Source: Deinococcus grandis (GTDB lineage Bacteria > Deinococcota > Deinococci > Deinococcales > Deinococcaceae). From it: a DNA stretch of 64,000 nt. A program made the translations under genes and the position numbers. Positions within the stretch are counted from its first letter, which is position 1; each line of letters begins with the position of its first letter. The stretch lies in NCBI RefSeq assembly GCF_001485435.1, contig NZ_BCMS01000003.1, positions 24,001 through 88,000 of the forward strand, given 5' to 3'. The notes under the pieces are model-generated. The model was given only the letters and a program-made list of their open reading frames with translations. It did no database searches and had not been told where the DNA came from. Positions 48,193 to 56,874 of this stretch are shown in pieces.

Positions 48193-49159
48193 GGTCATCG
48201 GTGGCGAGTTTCGCGTAGCCCTTCCTTGTCGTGTCGATACTCTCGTGTCCGAGGTGCGCCGCGACCCGCCCGAAGTCCTTGACCTGTTGCAGCAGCCGCG
48301 TCCCGGCGTACTTCCGGCCAGGGTGGAAGCCCCGGAACTTCACGCCAGCGACCTGGAAGGCTTTGTCCAGGTGGTACCGGGCGGTCATGGGTGAGGCGTA
48401 CCGGAACACGCGGTCTCGGGGCGTGGTGCGCTTGCCGTCCGTGTGTTCGGGACCGCCGGGCGCGTAGAGGCCGCGGTAGTGGCGGGTGGCGCGGGCGAGG
48501 CTGGTGCTCATGGCGACCAGGCGCTCCTTGCGGCCCTTGCCGCTGCGGACGTGGACGCGCCGGTTCGCCTCGTCGAGATCCTCCCACGTGAGTGCGAGCG
48601 CTTCGCTGATGCGCAGGCCGGCGTGTGCGGTGAGGAACAGCAGGAATTTCACGTGCACGTCCGCGTGATCGAGAACGTCCGCGAGCTCGTCTTCCTGGTA
48701 CGGCGGGCGTTTGACGATGCCCAGCGTGCGATCCTTGGGAATCTTCACGTCCTTGAAGGGATCGGCCTCGGTGGCACCCGCCCAGCGCAGCGCGCGGTAC
48801 AGGCAATTCGCAGCGGCCACTTTGAGCTGCACGCCCGCAGGTTTGCGGCCCGCGCTCAGCATTGCGGCCACGTAACTCGAAGCGTCGCGGCGACCAGGCC
48901 GCAGGAGGTTCACGGCATTCGAAGTGGCGTGATCGAGGAACTGCCGGACGCCCAGGGTGTAGGCCTCGACAGTTCGGGGACTGGTGAGCAGCCCACTGGC
49001 ACCCTCGTGGGTGAGATACGCCTGGGTGAGGGCAATCAGGCCGTCGACGTCTTTTTCACCGGCGGCCTGCACGGCGCGGCGGCGCAGCTCGTCATCTGGC
49101 AGGCCGGCCCACGTCTGGGCTTGGGTGAGGCGGTCGCCGCGGTAGTGGTCAAGTGTCAT
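48167..49159 (-). CDS. Tyrosine recombinase / integrase (XerC/D-like)
   Basis: The protein has 330 aa. N-terminal SAM-like core-binding domain (TVEAYTLGVRQFLDHA, VAAANCLYRALRWAGATEADPF) and C-terminal catalytic domain with Arg in HAGLRISEALALTWEDL, Lys in SGKGRKERLVAM, HxxR in GFHPGRKYAGTRLL, His in HLGHESIDTT and the nucleophile Tyr in RKGYAKLA. It performs site-specific recombination, plausibly resolving plasmid multimers or integrating an element. ATG 49159 overlaps a leader ORF stop as ATGA. The promoter carries a palindrome suggesting autoregulation. Confidence 0.92.
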   Translation of the reverse strand: MTLDHYRGDRLTQAQTWAGLPDDELRRRAVQAAGEKDVDGLIALTQAYLTHEGASGLLTSPRTVEAYTLGVRQFLDHATSNAVNLLRPGRRDASSYVAAMLSAGRKPAGVQLKVAAANCLYRALRWAGATEADPFKDVKIPKDRTLGIVKRPPYQEDELADVLDHADVHVKFLLFLTAHAGLRISEALALTWEDLDEANRRVHVRSGKGRKERLVAMSTSLARATRHYRGLYAPGGPEHTDGKRTTPRDRVFRYASPMTARYHLDKAFQVAGVKFRGFHPGRKYAGTRLLQQVKDFGRVAAHLGHESIDTTRKGYAKLATDDLKDDLVGW

Positions 49160-49182
49160 TGGGCTGTCCGGAGAACGGGCAT
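49156..49182 (-). CDS. 8-codon leaderless leader ORF coupled to the recombinase
   Basis: ATG 49182 encodes MPVLRTAQ-stop. TAAGAT lies 5 nt upstream, so the mRNA likely starts at the ATG. The TGA overlaps the recombinase ATG as ATGA. Same design as the pilB and rep leaders, but with a conventional -10 and no GTCACCCC box. Confidence 0.5.
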   Translation of the reverse strand: MPVLRTAQ

Positions 49183-49189
49183 GCTTTAT

Positions 49190-49213
49190 CTTACCTAATC
49201 CCCCTTAGGTAAG
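49190..49213. promoter_or_regulatory. Palindromic operator over the recombinase promoter
   Basis: CTTACCTAA-TCCCCC-TTAGGTAAG, perfect 9-bp arms. The left arm lies over the -10 of the leader ORF. Probably a repressor site. Confidence 0.6.
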
Positions 49214-49480
49214 GGAATGTGCAGATCGGCTCTCCACAGGCGCGCCAGCCTCCGGCCCTACCCATCCGCGCGCCGCTGACCGACCCACCTGGTGCCCGTG
49301 ACCTGAATCGCCTGATATGTCCGATACACCGGCGCCACACACCCCCTCCTGTACCCCTCAGCGCGTGTCGGAGGCCCCTTCCTGGCGCTCCTGTGAGCAA
49401 GCACTTTTCCACGCCGTCCAGCACGGCCTTTTTCCAACCCCATTCGCAGTCGTCACCCGCAGCCCCAGCATCGTGTCCCC

Positions 49481-49690
49481 ATGACCGCCATCCTGACCCT
49501 CCAACTGCACCGCACCACCCTGAGCTTCCTCGGCCTCCGGCACCAGCTGCCCGGCCACGCCCCCGCTTCTTCTTCACCTTCCGCCACAGCCGCTGGGCCC
49601 AGCTCGCCCTCGCCCTCGACTTTGCCGTGGTCTACCACCACCACCTGTCCCCGCTGCCCTGCCCGCTGATTACCCCGGACGCCCACACCC
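49481..49690 (+). pseudogene. Decayed small gene convergent with dnaE2
   Basis: ATG 49481 reads MTAILTLQLHRTTLSFLGLR then HQLPGHA. After a run of five C near 49560 the good coding frame shifts: RFFFTFRHSRWAQLALALDF, then AVVYHHHLSPLPCPLITPD. One missing C would join them. Further protein-like sequence continues in yet another frame into the dnaE2 3' end. A frameshifted or sequencing-error gene is likely; 49214-49480 upstream holds nothing I can support. Confidence 0.35.
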
Positions 49691-52600
49691 TCGCCTCACG
49701 CAGTACCAGGCGGTTTTCGAGCAGAGCCTCGCGCAGCCCACCCCCGCCGCCTGGGCCGCGCCACCGGGCCGAAGGGGCAATTCCGCAAGTCCCTCGACCC
49801 GAACCGTGACCGCCCGCCCCTGCCGCGTGACCTGCCCCTGCACGATCAGCGCGCGGGCGTCGCGCAGCAGGGCGCGGTGGGCTTCCCAGAGGTCTGGGCT
49901 GATGATCGCCTGGACTCGCCCGGTCGCGTCTTCCAGAACGTAGAACGCGAACCCCTTCGCGGTCGGTGGGCGCTGCCTGGCCACGATCACCCCAGCGGCC
50001 CAGCAGGTCGCCCCATGCCGGAGGCTCGCCAGCGCCTCGCACCCCACGTCCCGGAGGCGTGCCCGGTGGGCGTCCAGTGGGTGCCGCCCGGTCGGGGTTA
50101 TCCCCGTCAGCTCCGTGTCCAGAGCCGCCTGCGCGTCGATGGTCAACTCGGGCACGTCCGGCACGGCGGCCTTCGGTACCAGCAGCGCCCGGGTGCCACT
50201 CGGCCGGGCATGGGCGGCCGTCTGCAGCACGAAGTACGCCTCCCGGCGGTTCTTCTGGCGGTCAATCGCGTCGAACGCCCCGGCCTTCACCAGGATGTCC
50301 AGCGCGTCCCGCTTGATCTGCACCCGGTCGTAGAAGTCTTCGACGCCCTGGAACTTGCCGTTGCTCAGCCGCTCCTGCACGATCTGCCGGGCGGTGTCCG
50401 CACTGATGCCCTCCACAGCGGTGAGGGGCACGCGAACCGTGTGGTCGGACGCCGCGCGGTACGACACCCCTGAGCGATTCACGCACGCCCCGGACAACCG
50501 GACTCCTCTGCGGGCCGCCTCCGCTGCAATCGTGCTCGCGGGCCACATGCCGGGCGCCTCGGTCAGGAACGCCGCGAAGTACGCCGCCGGGTGGTGCCGC
50601 CGCATGTACGCACTGGCATAACTGTGCTGCGCGAACGCGTGCGCGTGCGACTCCGCGAACCCGTACCCCCGAAACGCCGCGCACTGCTCGAACACCGCCT
50701 CTGCCTCCCAGGGAAAGGCGCCGACCGTAGCAGCCGCGCCGTCCAGGAACGTGGCCTTGAGCTGGGCGAGTTCAGCCTCATCCTCGACCTTGCTCAGACG
50801 ACTCCGGAACCGGTCCGCGTCTGGCCAGTCCATCCCCGCGTACTGCACGGCGAGCCTCAGGATCTGCTCCTGGAACATCAGCGTACCGTGCGTGGGGGCC
50901 AGGATCGACTTCAGCGGCTCAGACATCAATGGCACCGGCTCCTCTCCGCGGGCGCGGCGCACGTACGGGTGAACGGTGCCGCTCTGGATGGGCCCAGGGC
51001 GGATCAGGGCGATCTGGTGCGCGAGCTGCGTCATGTCCCTGGGTTGCAGGCGGGCCGTCATCTGCACCTGCGCCGGGGACTCGATCTGAAAGAGGGCCAT
51101 GGTGTCCCCGGTGCTGATCTCCCGCCACACGCCGGGATCGTCGGGGAGCTGGCCGTACTCGACCCACTCGCCGGTCAGGCGCAGGACTTCTTCCCGGGCG
51201 CGTTCCAGGGCCGCGAGCATCCGCAGGCCCAGCAGATCCAGTTTGATCAACCCCAGCCGCTCGACGTCGTCCTTGTCGAAGGTCAGCATGCGGATGCCGC
51301 CCGAACTGCGCATCAGTGGACTGTAATAGGTCAGGGCCTCGCTGCTCAGCACCACGCCGCCCGAGTGCGGGGCCAGATGCCGGGTGAATCGCGGCTCAAC
51401 CTGTTCCAGGAGCGTCAGAAGCGCATCTTTGACTGGGGCGTCCCCCAGCACTTCCGTGAAGACCGCTTCGGCCTCCCGCGCCCGGTGCGGGCGCAGGTGC
51501 CCGTAATCCCGCCCCAGGGCTCGACTCAGCCGGTCGCGGAGTTCCGGCGGCAAGCCCAGCGCCCGCCCGAGATCCTGAATGGCACTCTTGAGGCGGTACG
51601 TGACGCGGTTGGCCACCATGGCTTCACCGGCACCGGTCAGTCCCCAGCGTTCTTCCACCCAGCTCAGCACCTGATCACGCCGGGAACTGGCGATGTCGAT
51701 GTCCACGTCCGGCATGCTGCTGCGGCCCGTGTGCAGGAAGCGTTCAAAGAGCAGGCCATGTGCCAGGGGGTCACTCAGGGTGATGCCCAGCACGAAGCAC
51801 AGCACGCTCCCCGCCGCGCTGCCCCGTCCCGCCGCGAGAATGCCGTGCGCGCGGCAGTAGTCGGTCACCTCGGCGGCCGTCAGGAAGAACCCCGCCAGAT
51901 CCAGTTCCGCCACGGTCTGGAGTTCAGCTTGAATTCTCTCCATCGCGGCCGCGCGCCGATCCGGCAGGTACCGCTGTGGCAGATCCCGGTAGATGCGCTC
52001 CTCCAGCGCGTCCTGCGCCGTCTGGAAGGGCTTCAGGCTGGGTTCCGGAACGCTGAGCCGCTCGGGCAGCAGGTGCAGTGCGCACTGATCCGCCAGCGTC
52101 TGGGCGTTCAGCAGCGCGTCCCCGAACGGCAGCAGGTGCGCCCACGCCCCGGGCGTGGCGACGTGCCGGGCGTCGTTGCGGGGGCGCTCCGCGTGCGGGG
52201 TCTGCACGTCGAGTCCTAGCCGGGCGCAGGTCAGCGCGTCGAGCAGCGGGTACTCGTCCGGGGTGGCCATGCAGACCTCGGGCGCGCCCACCACCGGCAG
52301 TTCCAGGTCACGGGCCAGGCCGCGCAGGTACTCCAGGCGGCGGCGTTCGTTTGGTGCCTGCCCGTGGAAGAGCTGCAGGTAGAGCGCCGACGGGAAGATT
52401 GCCCGCAGGAGGCGCAGGTACATCGCGGCCCGCGCGAGATCCCGCTGCTCGCCGAGCACCGTGGGGAAACCCTGCCGCCCGCCCGTCAGGCAGATGAGGT
52501 GATCCTGCACGCCCCCACCCGCCTGCCGGAGGACGTCCAGCGACAGGCCGTCCGGGTGATTCAGGTTCACGGCCGTGATCAGCTCGCAGAGGGTGGTGTA

Positions 52601-52900
52601 CCCTTCCCGGCTGCGCGCCAGCAGCACGACCGGGAACATCTGAGTCGGCGTGGACGCCCGGGGCGGACTGGGGAACAGGATGGGCAGCGTCACGCCGATC
52701 ACGGCTTGCAGGCCCTGCTGTTTGGCTTCATCGCACAGGTCGACGGCGCCCGCCACGCTGCACCAGTCCGCCAGGCCGACGGCCGTGAACCCGGCCGCTT
52801 TCGCTGTCTGCACGAGGCGGCGGGGACTGACGGTGCTGCGCCCTTCCGAGAAGAACGATTGGCACGTCAGGAGTGACGTCATCGCCTTCGGCGTGCTCAT
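49670..52900 (-). CDS. dnaE2: Error-prone DNA polymerase III alpha, DnaE2/ImuC type
   Basis: The protein has 1076 aa, the usual DnaE2 length. Polymerase motifs are intact: GRGSAAGSVLCFVLGIT, LLFERFLHTGRSSMPDVDIDIA with the catalytic Asp residues, and FDKDDVERLGLIKLDLLGLRML. The C-terminus carries the HhH and OB parts (GISADTARQIVQERLSNG, GFAFYVLEDATGRVQAII). The N-terminal PHP domain has lost its metal ligands: the expected HxH is TCQ and TDH is ADW. It performs SOS-induced translesion synthesis with the Y-family partner. ATG 52900 or 52882 may be the start. Operon with lexA and imuY. Confidence 0.93.
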   Translation of the reverse strand: MSTPKAMTSLLTCQSFFSEGRSTVSPRRLVQTAKAAGFTAVGLADWCSVAGAVDLCDEAKQQGLQAVIGVTLPILFPSPPRASTPTQMFPVVLLARSREGYTTLCELITAVNLNHPDGLSLDVLRQAGGGVQDHLICLTGGRQGFPTVLGEQRDLARAAMYLRLLRAIFPSALYLQLFHGQAPNERRRLEYLRGLARDLELPVVGAPEVCMATPDEYPLLDALTCARLGLDVQTPHAERPRNDARHVATPGAWAHLLPFGDALLNAQTLADQCALHLLPERLSVPEPSLKPFQTAQDALEERIYRDLPQRYLPDRRAAAMERIQAELQTVAELDLAGFFLTAAEVTDYCRAHGILAAGRGSAAGSVLCFVLGITLSDPLAHGLLFERFLHTGRSSMPDVDIDIASSRRDQVLSWVEERWGLTGAGEAMVANRVTYRLKSAIQDLGRALGLPPELRDRLSRALGRDYGHLRPHRAREAEAVFTEVLGDAPVKDALLTLLEQVEPRFTRHLAPHSGGVVLSSEALTYYSPLMRSSGGIRMLTFDKDDVERLGLIKLDLLGLRMLAALERAREEVLRLTGEWVEYGQLPDDPGVWREISTGDTMALFQIESPAQVQMTARLQPRDMTQLAHQIALIRPGPIQSGTVHPYVRRARGEEPVPLMSEPLKSILAPTHGTLMFQEQILRLAVQYAGMDWPDADRFRSRLSKVEDEAELAQLKATFLDGAAATVGAFPWEAEAVFEQCAAFRGYGFAESHAHAFAQHSYASAYMRRHHPAAYFAAFLTEAPGMWPASTIAAEAARRGVRLSGACVNRSGVSYRAASDHTVRVPLTAVEGISADTARQIVQERLSNGKFQGVEDFYDRVQIKRDALDILVKAGAFDAIDRQKNRREAYFVLQTAAHARPSGTRALLVPKAAVPDVPELTIDAQAALDTELTGITPTGRHPLDAHRARLRDVGCEALASLRHGATCWAAGVIVARQRPPTAKGFAFYVLEDATGRVQAIISPDLWEAHRALLRDARALIVQGQVTRQGRAVTVRVEGLAELPLRPGGAAQAAGVGCARLCSKTAWYCVRRGCGRPG

Positions 52901-52908
52901 ATGACTCC

Positions 52909-53157
52909 GTGACGCGCGAGAAGTTGCTGCTGGAACTCAGGCGGGCCTTCGGGGTGCAGCGGGATGCGGTTGGTTGGGCGGAGCAGAACCAGCAGCCGGT
53001 CGCCGTGGTCGGTCGCCTGCACTTCCGGGACGCCGGCGTCCGCGTGGCGGTGTGGACGGGCCTGGACTGGGTGCCCGTGCGGGATCTCGCGGAACTCAGC
53101 GAGGTTCTGGCGGACGCCGGGGCGCTGCGACACGCGCCCGCCCTCGATCAGTCCTGA
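52909..53157 (+). CDS. Small unknown protein inside the mutagenesis cassette, opposite strand
   Basis: GTG 52909 opens 82 aa (VTREKLLLELRRAFGVQRDA, VAVVGRLHFRDAGVRVAVW, RDLAELSEVLADAGALR) with good codon quality. It lies 8 nt from the dnaE2 start and overlaps the end of the DUF6504-like gene by 10 nt. Not recognised. If real, it splits the lexA-imuY-dnaE2 unit and its expression would be antisense to any read-through transcript. Confidence 0.45.
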   Translation: MTREKLLLELRRAFGVQRDAVGWAEQNQQPVAVVGRLHFRDAGVRVAVWTGLDWVPVRDLAELSEVLADAGALRHAPALDQS

Positions 53158-53390
53158 AGTCTGGCGAGCCACCAGCGTCCCCCCTCACCATCTTCCCGGT
53201 GTACCTCGGCGGTGAGTTCCCCGGCCTGGACGAGGTAACACGTCCTGGGCCGCTCGCCGAGCCACCAGCGGCCTCCGGCGCGCCACTCGTCGATCACGGC
53301 CTGCACCCGGTACGTCTGCCCGTGCCAGGTCAGGCGGACGGGCTGCTGATCCTGAACCTGCACCTGAATGTCGTGCTGGTACGCTTTCAC
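53148..53390 (-). CDS. DUF6504-like small protein between imuY and dnaE2
   Basis: The protein has 80 aa. RLTWHGQTYRVQAVIDEWR, GGRWWLGERPRTCYLVQ and GEGGRWWLARLQD match the Trp-rich pattern of DUF6504, a family known beside ImuB-type polymerases in actinobacteria. GTG 53390 overlaps the imuY stop as GTGA. Probably an accessory of the mutasome. Confidence 0.7.
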   Translation of the reverse strand: MKAYQHDIQVQVQDQQPVRLTWHGQTYRVQAVIDEWRAGGRWWLGERPRTCYLVQAGELTAEVHREDGEGGRWWLARLQD

Positions 53391-54640
53391 GCCTCACCCT
53401 CGAAGAACGCCAGGACGCGCTGCACGGCCTGTTCACGCCGCGCGGCGGGGTTCGGTCGCCACGACTGCCGGGGCGTCATGTCGCGGGGGCGCACTTGTCC
53501 GGTGACCCAGTCCACCCAGGCGTACTGCGCGTCGGTGGCGTACGCCCAGGGATCCAGCCACTCCACGCGAACCAGAGCGTCCGGGAAGCGGGCGAGAACT
53601 GTCTTCGTAACGTCCAGTTCGGCGAGACCTGCCCAGAGGCCCACCATCCGAGCGGGTTGCGCGAGTCCGCCGAGCTGCACGGTCAGCTGGTCGATGCCGA
53701 GGGATAGCGCGCTGGCGTCTTGAAGGGCGAGTCCAGCCACCCGCACGAGTGCCACCTCATCGAGCGGCCATTTCAGCAGCCGGGTACCCGACAGGCGGCC
53801 GCCGATGGTGTCGGCGTGGACGGTGAGCGCGGCGGCCAGGCGTCCGCGCAGTTCCGTGAGGAGGCTGGGCATCAGGTCGCGCAGCGCGGCGTCCACCTGG
53901 GCGGGTTCGGTCAGGGGGAGGTCGAAGGCCAGGGAGGCGCCCAGCACCTGGCCGGGGCGGTACCGCTCCACGGCGGCTGTTCTCTCGCCTTTCAGGAACC
54001 GGTTGAGCTTCCTGCCGATGTCCACGCCGAGGAACGCCTCGCGTTGCGCCGGGATCCAGGCCATGAGGCCACCGAGGTCGCGCAGGCCCAGGAAGTGCAG
54101 CTTGTCGATCGCCGACAGGGGAACGTCCAGCGCGGTGAGGTGCGCCAGGGGCGTGAGCTTCAGGAACGCCTGCTCCGCTGAACCGCTGGTGTGGGCTTCT
54201 TTGACTTTGCCCGGCTGCGTTCTCAGTGCCGCCAGGTGGGCCAGTTCCTTTGAGGTAGCCAGACCTACGGGGGCGTGCAGCGCGGCGGCGAGATCCCGCG
54301 CGCCGGAAGGTGAGAGGGTCAGGAACGCCACGCCCGCTCTCCCCCCGTCGACGCGGTCACTGAAGCGGGCGTACAGCTGCTCCAGCAGTTCTTCCCAGAT
54401 CGCCTCTGCCTCGGGCGCAGGGACGACCTCGGCGTGCAGGTCGGGGCAGCGGGACAGGGCCGCCGTTTCGCGCATCCCCACGGTGACGCCCGCCTGGGTG
54501 GCCAGCGGGCAGGTCTGAAGGACGCGCCGACCCTCGCTGAGAACCGCGACGGGGACGCCCGGGTGCTGGCGGCGGACGTGTGCCAGCGGCCAGGGGGCGA
54601 GCAGGACGCAGGCGGTGAGACTCGGCGTGCGCCCGGCCAC
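53387..54640 (-). CDS. imuY: ImuB/ImuY-type inactive-looking Y-family polymerase
   Basis: The protein has 417 aa. Y-family order is recognisable (PVAVLSEGRRVLQTCPLATQ, AGVTVGMRETAALSRCPDL, DKLHFLGLRDLGGLMAWIP, and the RPGQVLGASLAFDLPL little finger start), but the catalytic acidic residues of motifs I and III are absent (the usual D-x-D-x-F-F-x-S-V-E start is ACVLLAPWPLAHV). This is the hallmark of ImuB-like partners that bring DnaE2 to the clamp. The C-terminal DMTPRQSWRPNPAARREQ part may bind partners. GTG 54640 starts 2 nt after the lexA stop. D. deserti has a comparable lexA-imuY-dnaE2 operon. Confidence 0.85.
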   Translation of the reverse strand: MAGRTPSLTACVLLAPWPLAHVRRQHPGVPVAVLSEGRRVLQTCPLATQAGVTVGMRETAALSRCPDLHAEVVPAPEAEAIWEELLEQLYARFSDRVDGGRAGVAFLTLSPSGARDLAAALHAPVGLATSKELAHLAALRTQPGKVKEAHTSGSAEQAFLKLTPLAHLTALDVPLSAIDKLHFLGLRDLGGLMAWIPAQREAFLGVDIGRKLNRFLKGERTAAVERYRPGQVLGASLAFDLPLTEPAQVDAALRDLMPSLLTELRGRLAAALTVHADTIGGRLSGTRLLKWPLDEVALVRVAGLALQDASALSLGIDQLTVQLGGLAQPARMVGLWAGLAELDVTKTVLARFPDALVRVEWLDPWAYATDAQYAWVDWVTGQVRPRDMTPRQSWRPNPAARREQAVQRVLAFFEGEA

Positions 54641-54642
54641 GG

Positions 54643-55281
54643 TCAGACCCTCCGCGTCAGGGGGCGGGGGCCGGCGAGGCCCAGACGGGCAACCATCCGC
54701 CCCTGGATGTGCACGTCAGCGGCGGGGTAGGTGCGGCGGGGGTGGTCGGGGTTCTCGCTGATCAGGACGGCCTCGTCGCCGAACACGTACACGCGCTTGA
54801 GCGTGGCGGCGTTCTCGCCGGGGATCAGAACCACTGCGACTTCGCCGTCGAGCACTTCTAGGGTGGGCCGGACGAGCACGTAGTCGCCGTCCATGACGCC
54901 GATGCCGGTCATGGAATCGCCCCGAACCTGCAGGAGGAAGTCGCCGTCCTTGACGCCGAGGAGCTGGTCGAGGCTGGGGGTGTGGTGATCGGGGGTCTGC
55001 TCGGCCAGGATCGGGGCGCCCGCAGCAATTTGCCCGTAGATGGGAATGCCGTCCTGGATGGCAGTGCGGGCTCGTTCGGTGAGGATCAGTCGGCCCCGGG
55101 CGCCGGTGCGGTCGATCAGGCCGAGTTCGGCCAGGGCTTTGAGGTGGAAGCTGATGGTGGCTTCGGTGAGGTGGGCGGCGCGGGCGAGTTCGGCGGCGCT
55201 GGGGGGGCCGCCCTGGTCGCGGGTGAGGCGGGCGATGAGGCGCAGGAGGTTCAGGCGGAGCTGGGTCAGGCGGGGGGGCAT
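54643..55281 (-). CDS. lexA: LexA-type SOS repressor
   Basis: The protein has 212 aa. N-terminal winged helix (LLRLIARLTRDQGGPPSAAEL, EATISFHLKALAELGLI) and C-terminal S24 autoprotease: cleavage site Ala87-Gly88 in QIAAGAPI, Ser123 in GDSMTGIG, Lys162 in NAATLKRVY. RecA-stimulated self-cleavage would derepress its own operon. The first gene of the lexA-imuY-dnaE2 unit, with a palindrome 15 nt upstream of its start that is a good operator candidate. Confidence 0.93.
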   Translation of the reverse strand: MPPRLTQLRLNLLRLIARLTRDQGGPPSAAELARAAHLTEATISFHLKALAELGLIDRTGARGRLILTERARTAIQDGIPIYGQIAAGAPILAEQTPDHHTPSLDQLLGVKDGDFLLQVRGDSMTGIGVMDGDYVLVRPTLEVLDGEVAVVLIPGENAATLKRVYVFGDEAVLISENPDHPRRTYPAADVHIQGRMVARLGLAGPRPLTRRV

Positions 55282-55295
55282 CAGGATTCACTCCC

Positions 55296-55319
55296 ACTAT
55301 CGAAGAATGCTTTGATAGT
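55296..55319. promoter_or_regulatory. Candidate LexA operator between lexA and a divergent gene
   Basis: ACTATCGAAG-AATG-CTTTGATAGT: 10-bp arms with one mismatch. It lies between lexA (minus, start 55281) and the plus-strand gene at 55337/55382, so one site could control both. Confidence 0.7.
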
Positions 55320-55381
55320 TTCGTGTATGGTGACGGATGACAGGATTCCGCGTCAAGCGCCGGAGCCCAGAGGAGGCTTTC

Positions 55382-55675
55382 ATGGAACGCCGTATCGAGA
55401 TTCGCCTGACCCAGACTGAGCAGAAGAGTTACGAGAAAGGGAAGGTGATTCGCACGCCCGGCGCTGACCCGGTGCGCATCGGCGAACTGGTTCGGCCCGA
55501 GCTGGAAGCTGCCATTCACGAGAAATACGGCGACGACACCGAGCTCACCTTCAGTGTGGCCCAGGTGACTGACGTGCGCCTGCTGGGCACGTTCCCCGAG
55601 AAGGCCCCGCTGGTGCGGGCCTGGGTGGCGGGGCTGCTCGCGGAGACGCTGGAGAACCTCACCGACGTGGAGTAA
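55382..55675 (+). CDS. Unknown 97-aa protein, divergent from lexA
   Basis: Starts MERRIEIRLTQTEQKSYEKG; has VRIGELVRPELEAAIHEKYG, FSVAQVTDVRLLGTFPEKAP and ends TLENLTDVE. AGGAGG lies 7 nt before ATG 55382. An in-frame ATG at 55337 with TATGGT 5 nt upstream would add 15 residues as a leaderless form, so two starts are possible. A decayed copy of its 3' half lies at 58284-58507. The function is unknown; being next to the candidate LexA site it may be damage-inducible. Confidence 0.7.
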   Translation: MERRIEIRLTQTEQKSYEKGKVIRTPGADPVRIGELVRPELEAAIHEKYGDDTELTFSVAQVTDVRLLGTFPEKAPLVRAWVAGLLAETLENLTDVE

Positions 55676-55716
55676 CGGGCGGGAACTTATTCTTCTCACG
55701 CAGCGTAGGGAATTTT

Positions 55717-56874
55717 ATGAGTGATGTACCTGACGACAAGTCGTTCACTGGCACAACCCCAGCCGGCACCCTGTACTACACCGCGCACGTAAGCACCATT
55801 GAGGAAGCGCCTCCAATGGGCTTATGGCGGAACCTGAACGACGCGTCGGCTTCTGCCGCTGCCTTCACGCGTGAGTTCAACGACGTCCGTCCGGAGGCCA
55901 GTCTGGAACACCTCCTCCCCCAGTACTTCGCGGAGGTCAACCGCACCAAACTCCTGGCCTTCGCCCAGTTGAAGGACACGACGTTGCAGACCGACGCTAA
56001 CCCCTTCGGAACGCTGGACTGGCTGGAATACCAACTTCCCGCCGCTTCGTGGCCTCGACTCCCCCAAGGCATGTACCTGGGGAGCTGGACCATTCAGACC
56101 GACGGCCTGCACGTCCTTGCCGTCCTCACGCTTCCGTCCCAGCTTTCGCCGTCCATGCTGGGCATCATGGATTTTCCGCGTCTGGTCACCCAGGCGCTGC
56201 AGGATGAGTTCACTGGCTGGAACCTGGAAGACGAGCGGCTGGCCCTCGGCTGGAACTGGCATGACATGCCGGGGTCGCGAACCCCCTACGGTGGCATTAT
56301 TTACCAACTCCCGAACACGGGCCTGGTGATGAGCGGCCGCAGCACGCTGAGTTCCAGCATTCCCACGTACGTGGGAACTGACCTCACCAAGTACCTCCCA
56401 ATAATTCTGGCGGACATGCTCACGCTGCGCTTCACCACCCGCGCCATGAGCGCCATACTCAATCAGACGGGAACTCTTTCCATCACCCCAGATAACCTGC
56501 CCGTAAATCTCAACGATCCCGCTCTCCGGGTGGAGCATCAGACCAGAATGCTCGAAACCTGGCGTCAGGTCAGCGAGATGCAGCGGACGCTGGACGCGGT
56601 GGAAGACGTCTTGCTGGCTGGCCGCACGTGGATCACCGCACTGAAAAGCCTTCGCGAACTGGGTTTCCAGCGGAAACCGACAGGACCGCTGCCGTCACCG
56701 CGTATGTTCCTCCACGGCCCGTTCGCGGCCGAGATGGAGTCGAGGCCGGGGGGCGGTCTGCTCCTCACTCCTACGACCCAGATCAGCTTGAAAGGCCAGG
56801 ATCTGCCCACACAGGGGCTGACCCGCGTCATCCGCAACGTCGATAACTATCGACTCCGGCTGATCCAGCGGTAG
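55717..56874 (+). pseudogene. 5' part of an IS-interrupted gene
   Basis: ATG 55717 gives 385 codons (MSDVPDDKSFTGTTPAGT..., QLPAASWPRLPQGMYLGSWT, LADMLTLRFTTRAMSAIL), ending RLRLIQ then CGG TAG, where the stop comes from the inserted element. Removing the IS and one target copy joins it in frame to the 3' part at 58013-58326 (RLRLIQ+QSALVKEG). The intact product would be about 490 aa: a soluble beta-rich N-terminal body and a C-terminal membrane helix. Unknown function. The truncated protein may still be made. Confidence 0.8.

Noticed and set aside
49983..50017. ATCACCCC followed 21 nt later by ATG on the plus strand inside dnaE2
   Set aside because: The hexamer position reads GCAGGT and no coding frame of quality follows; judged a chance match.
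50591..52219. 542-codon plus-strand open frame opposite dnaE2
   Set aside because: Antisense shadow; the minus strand carries conserved polymerase motifs.
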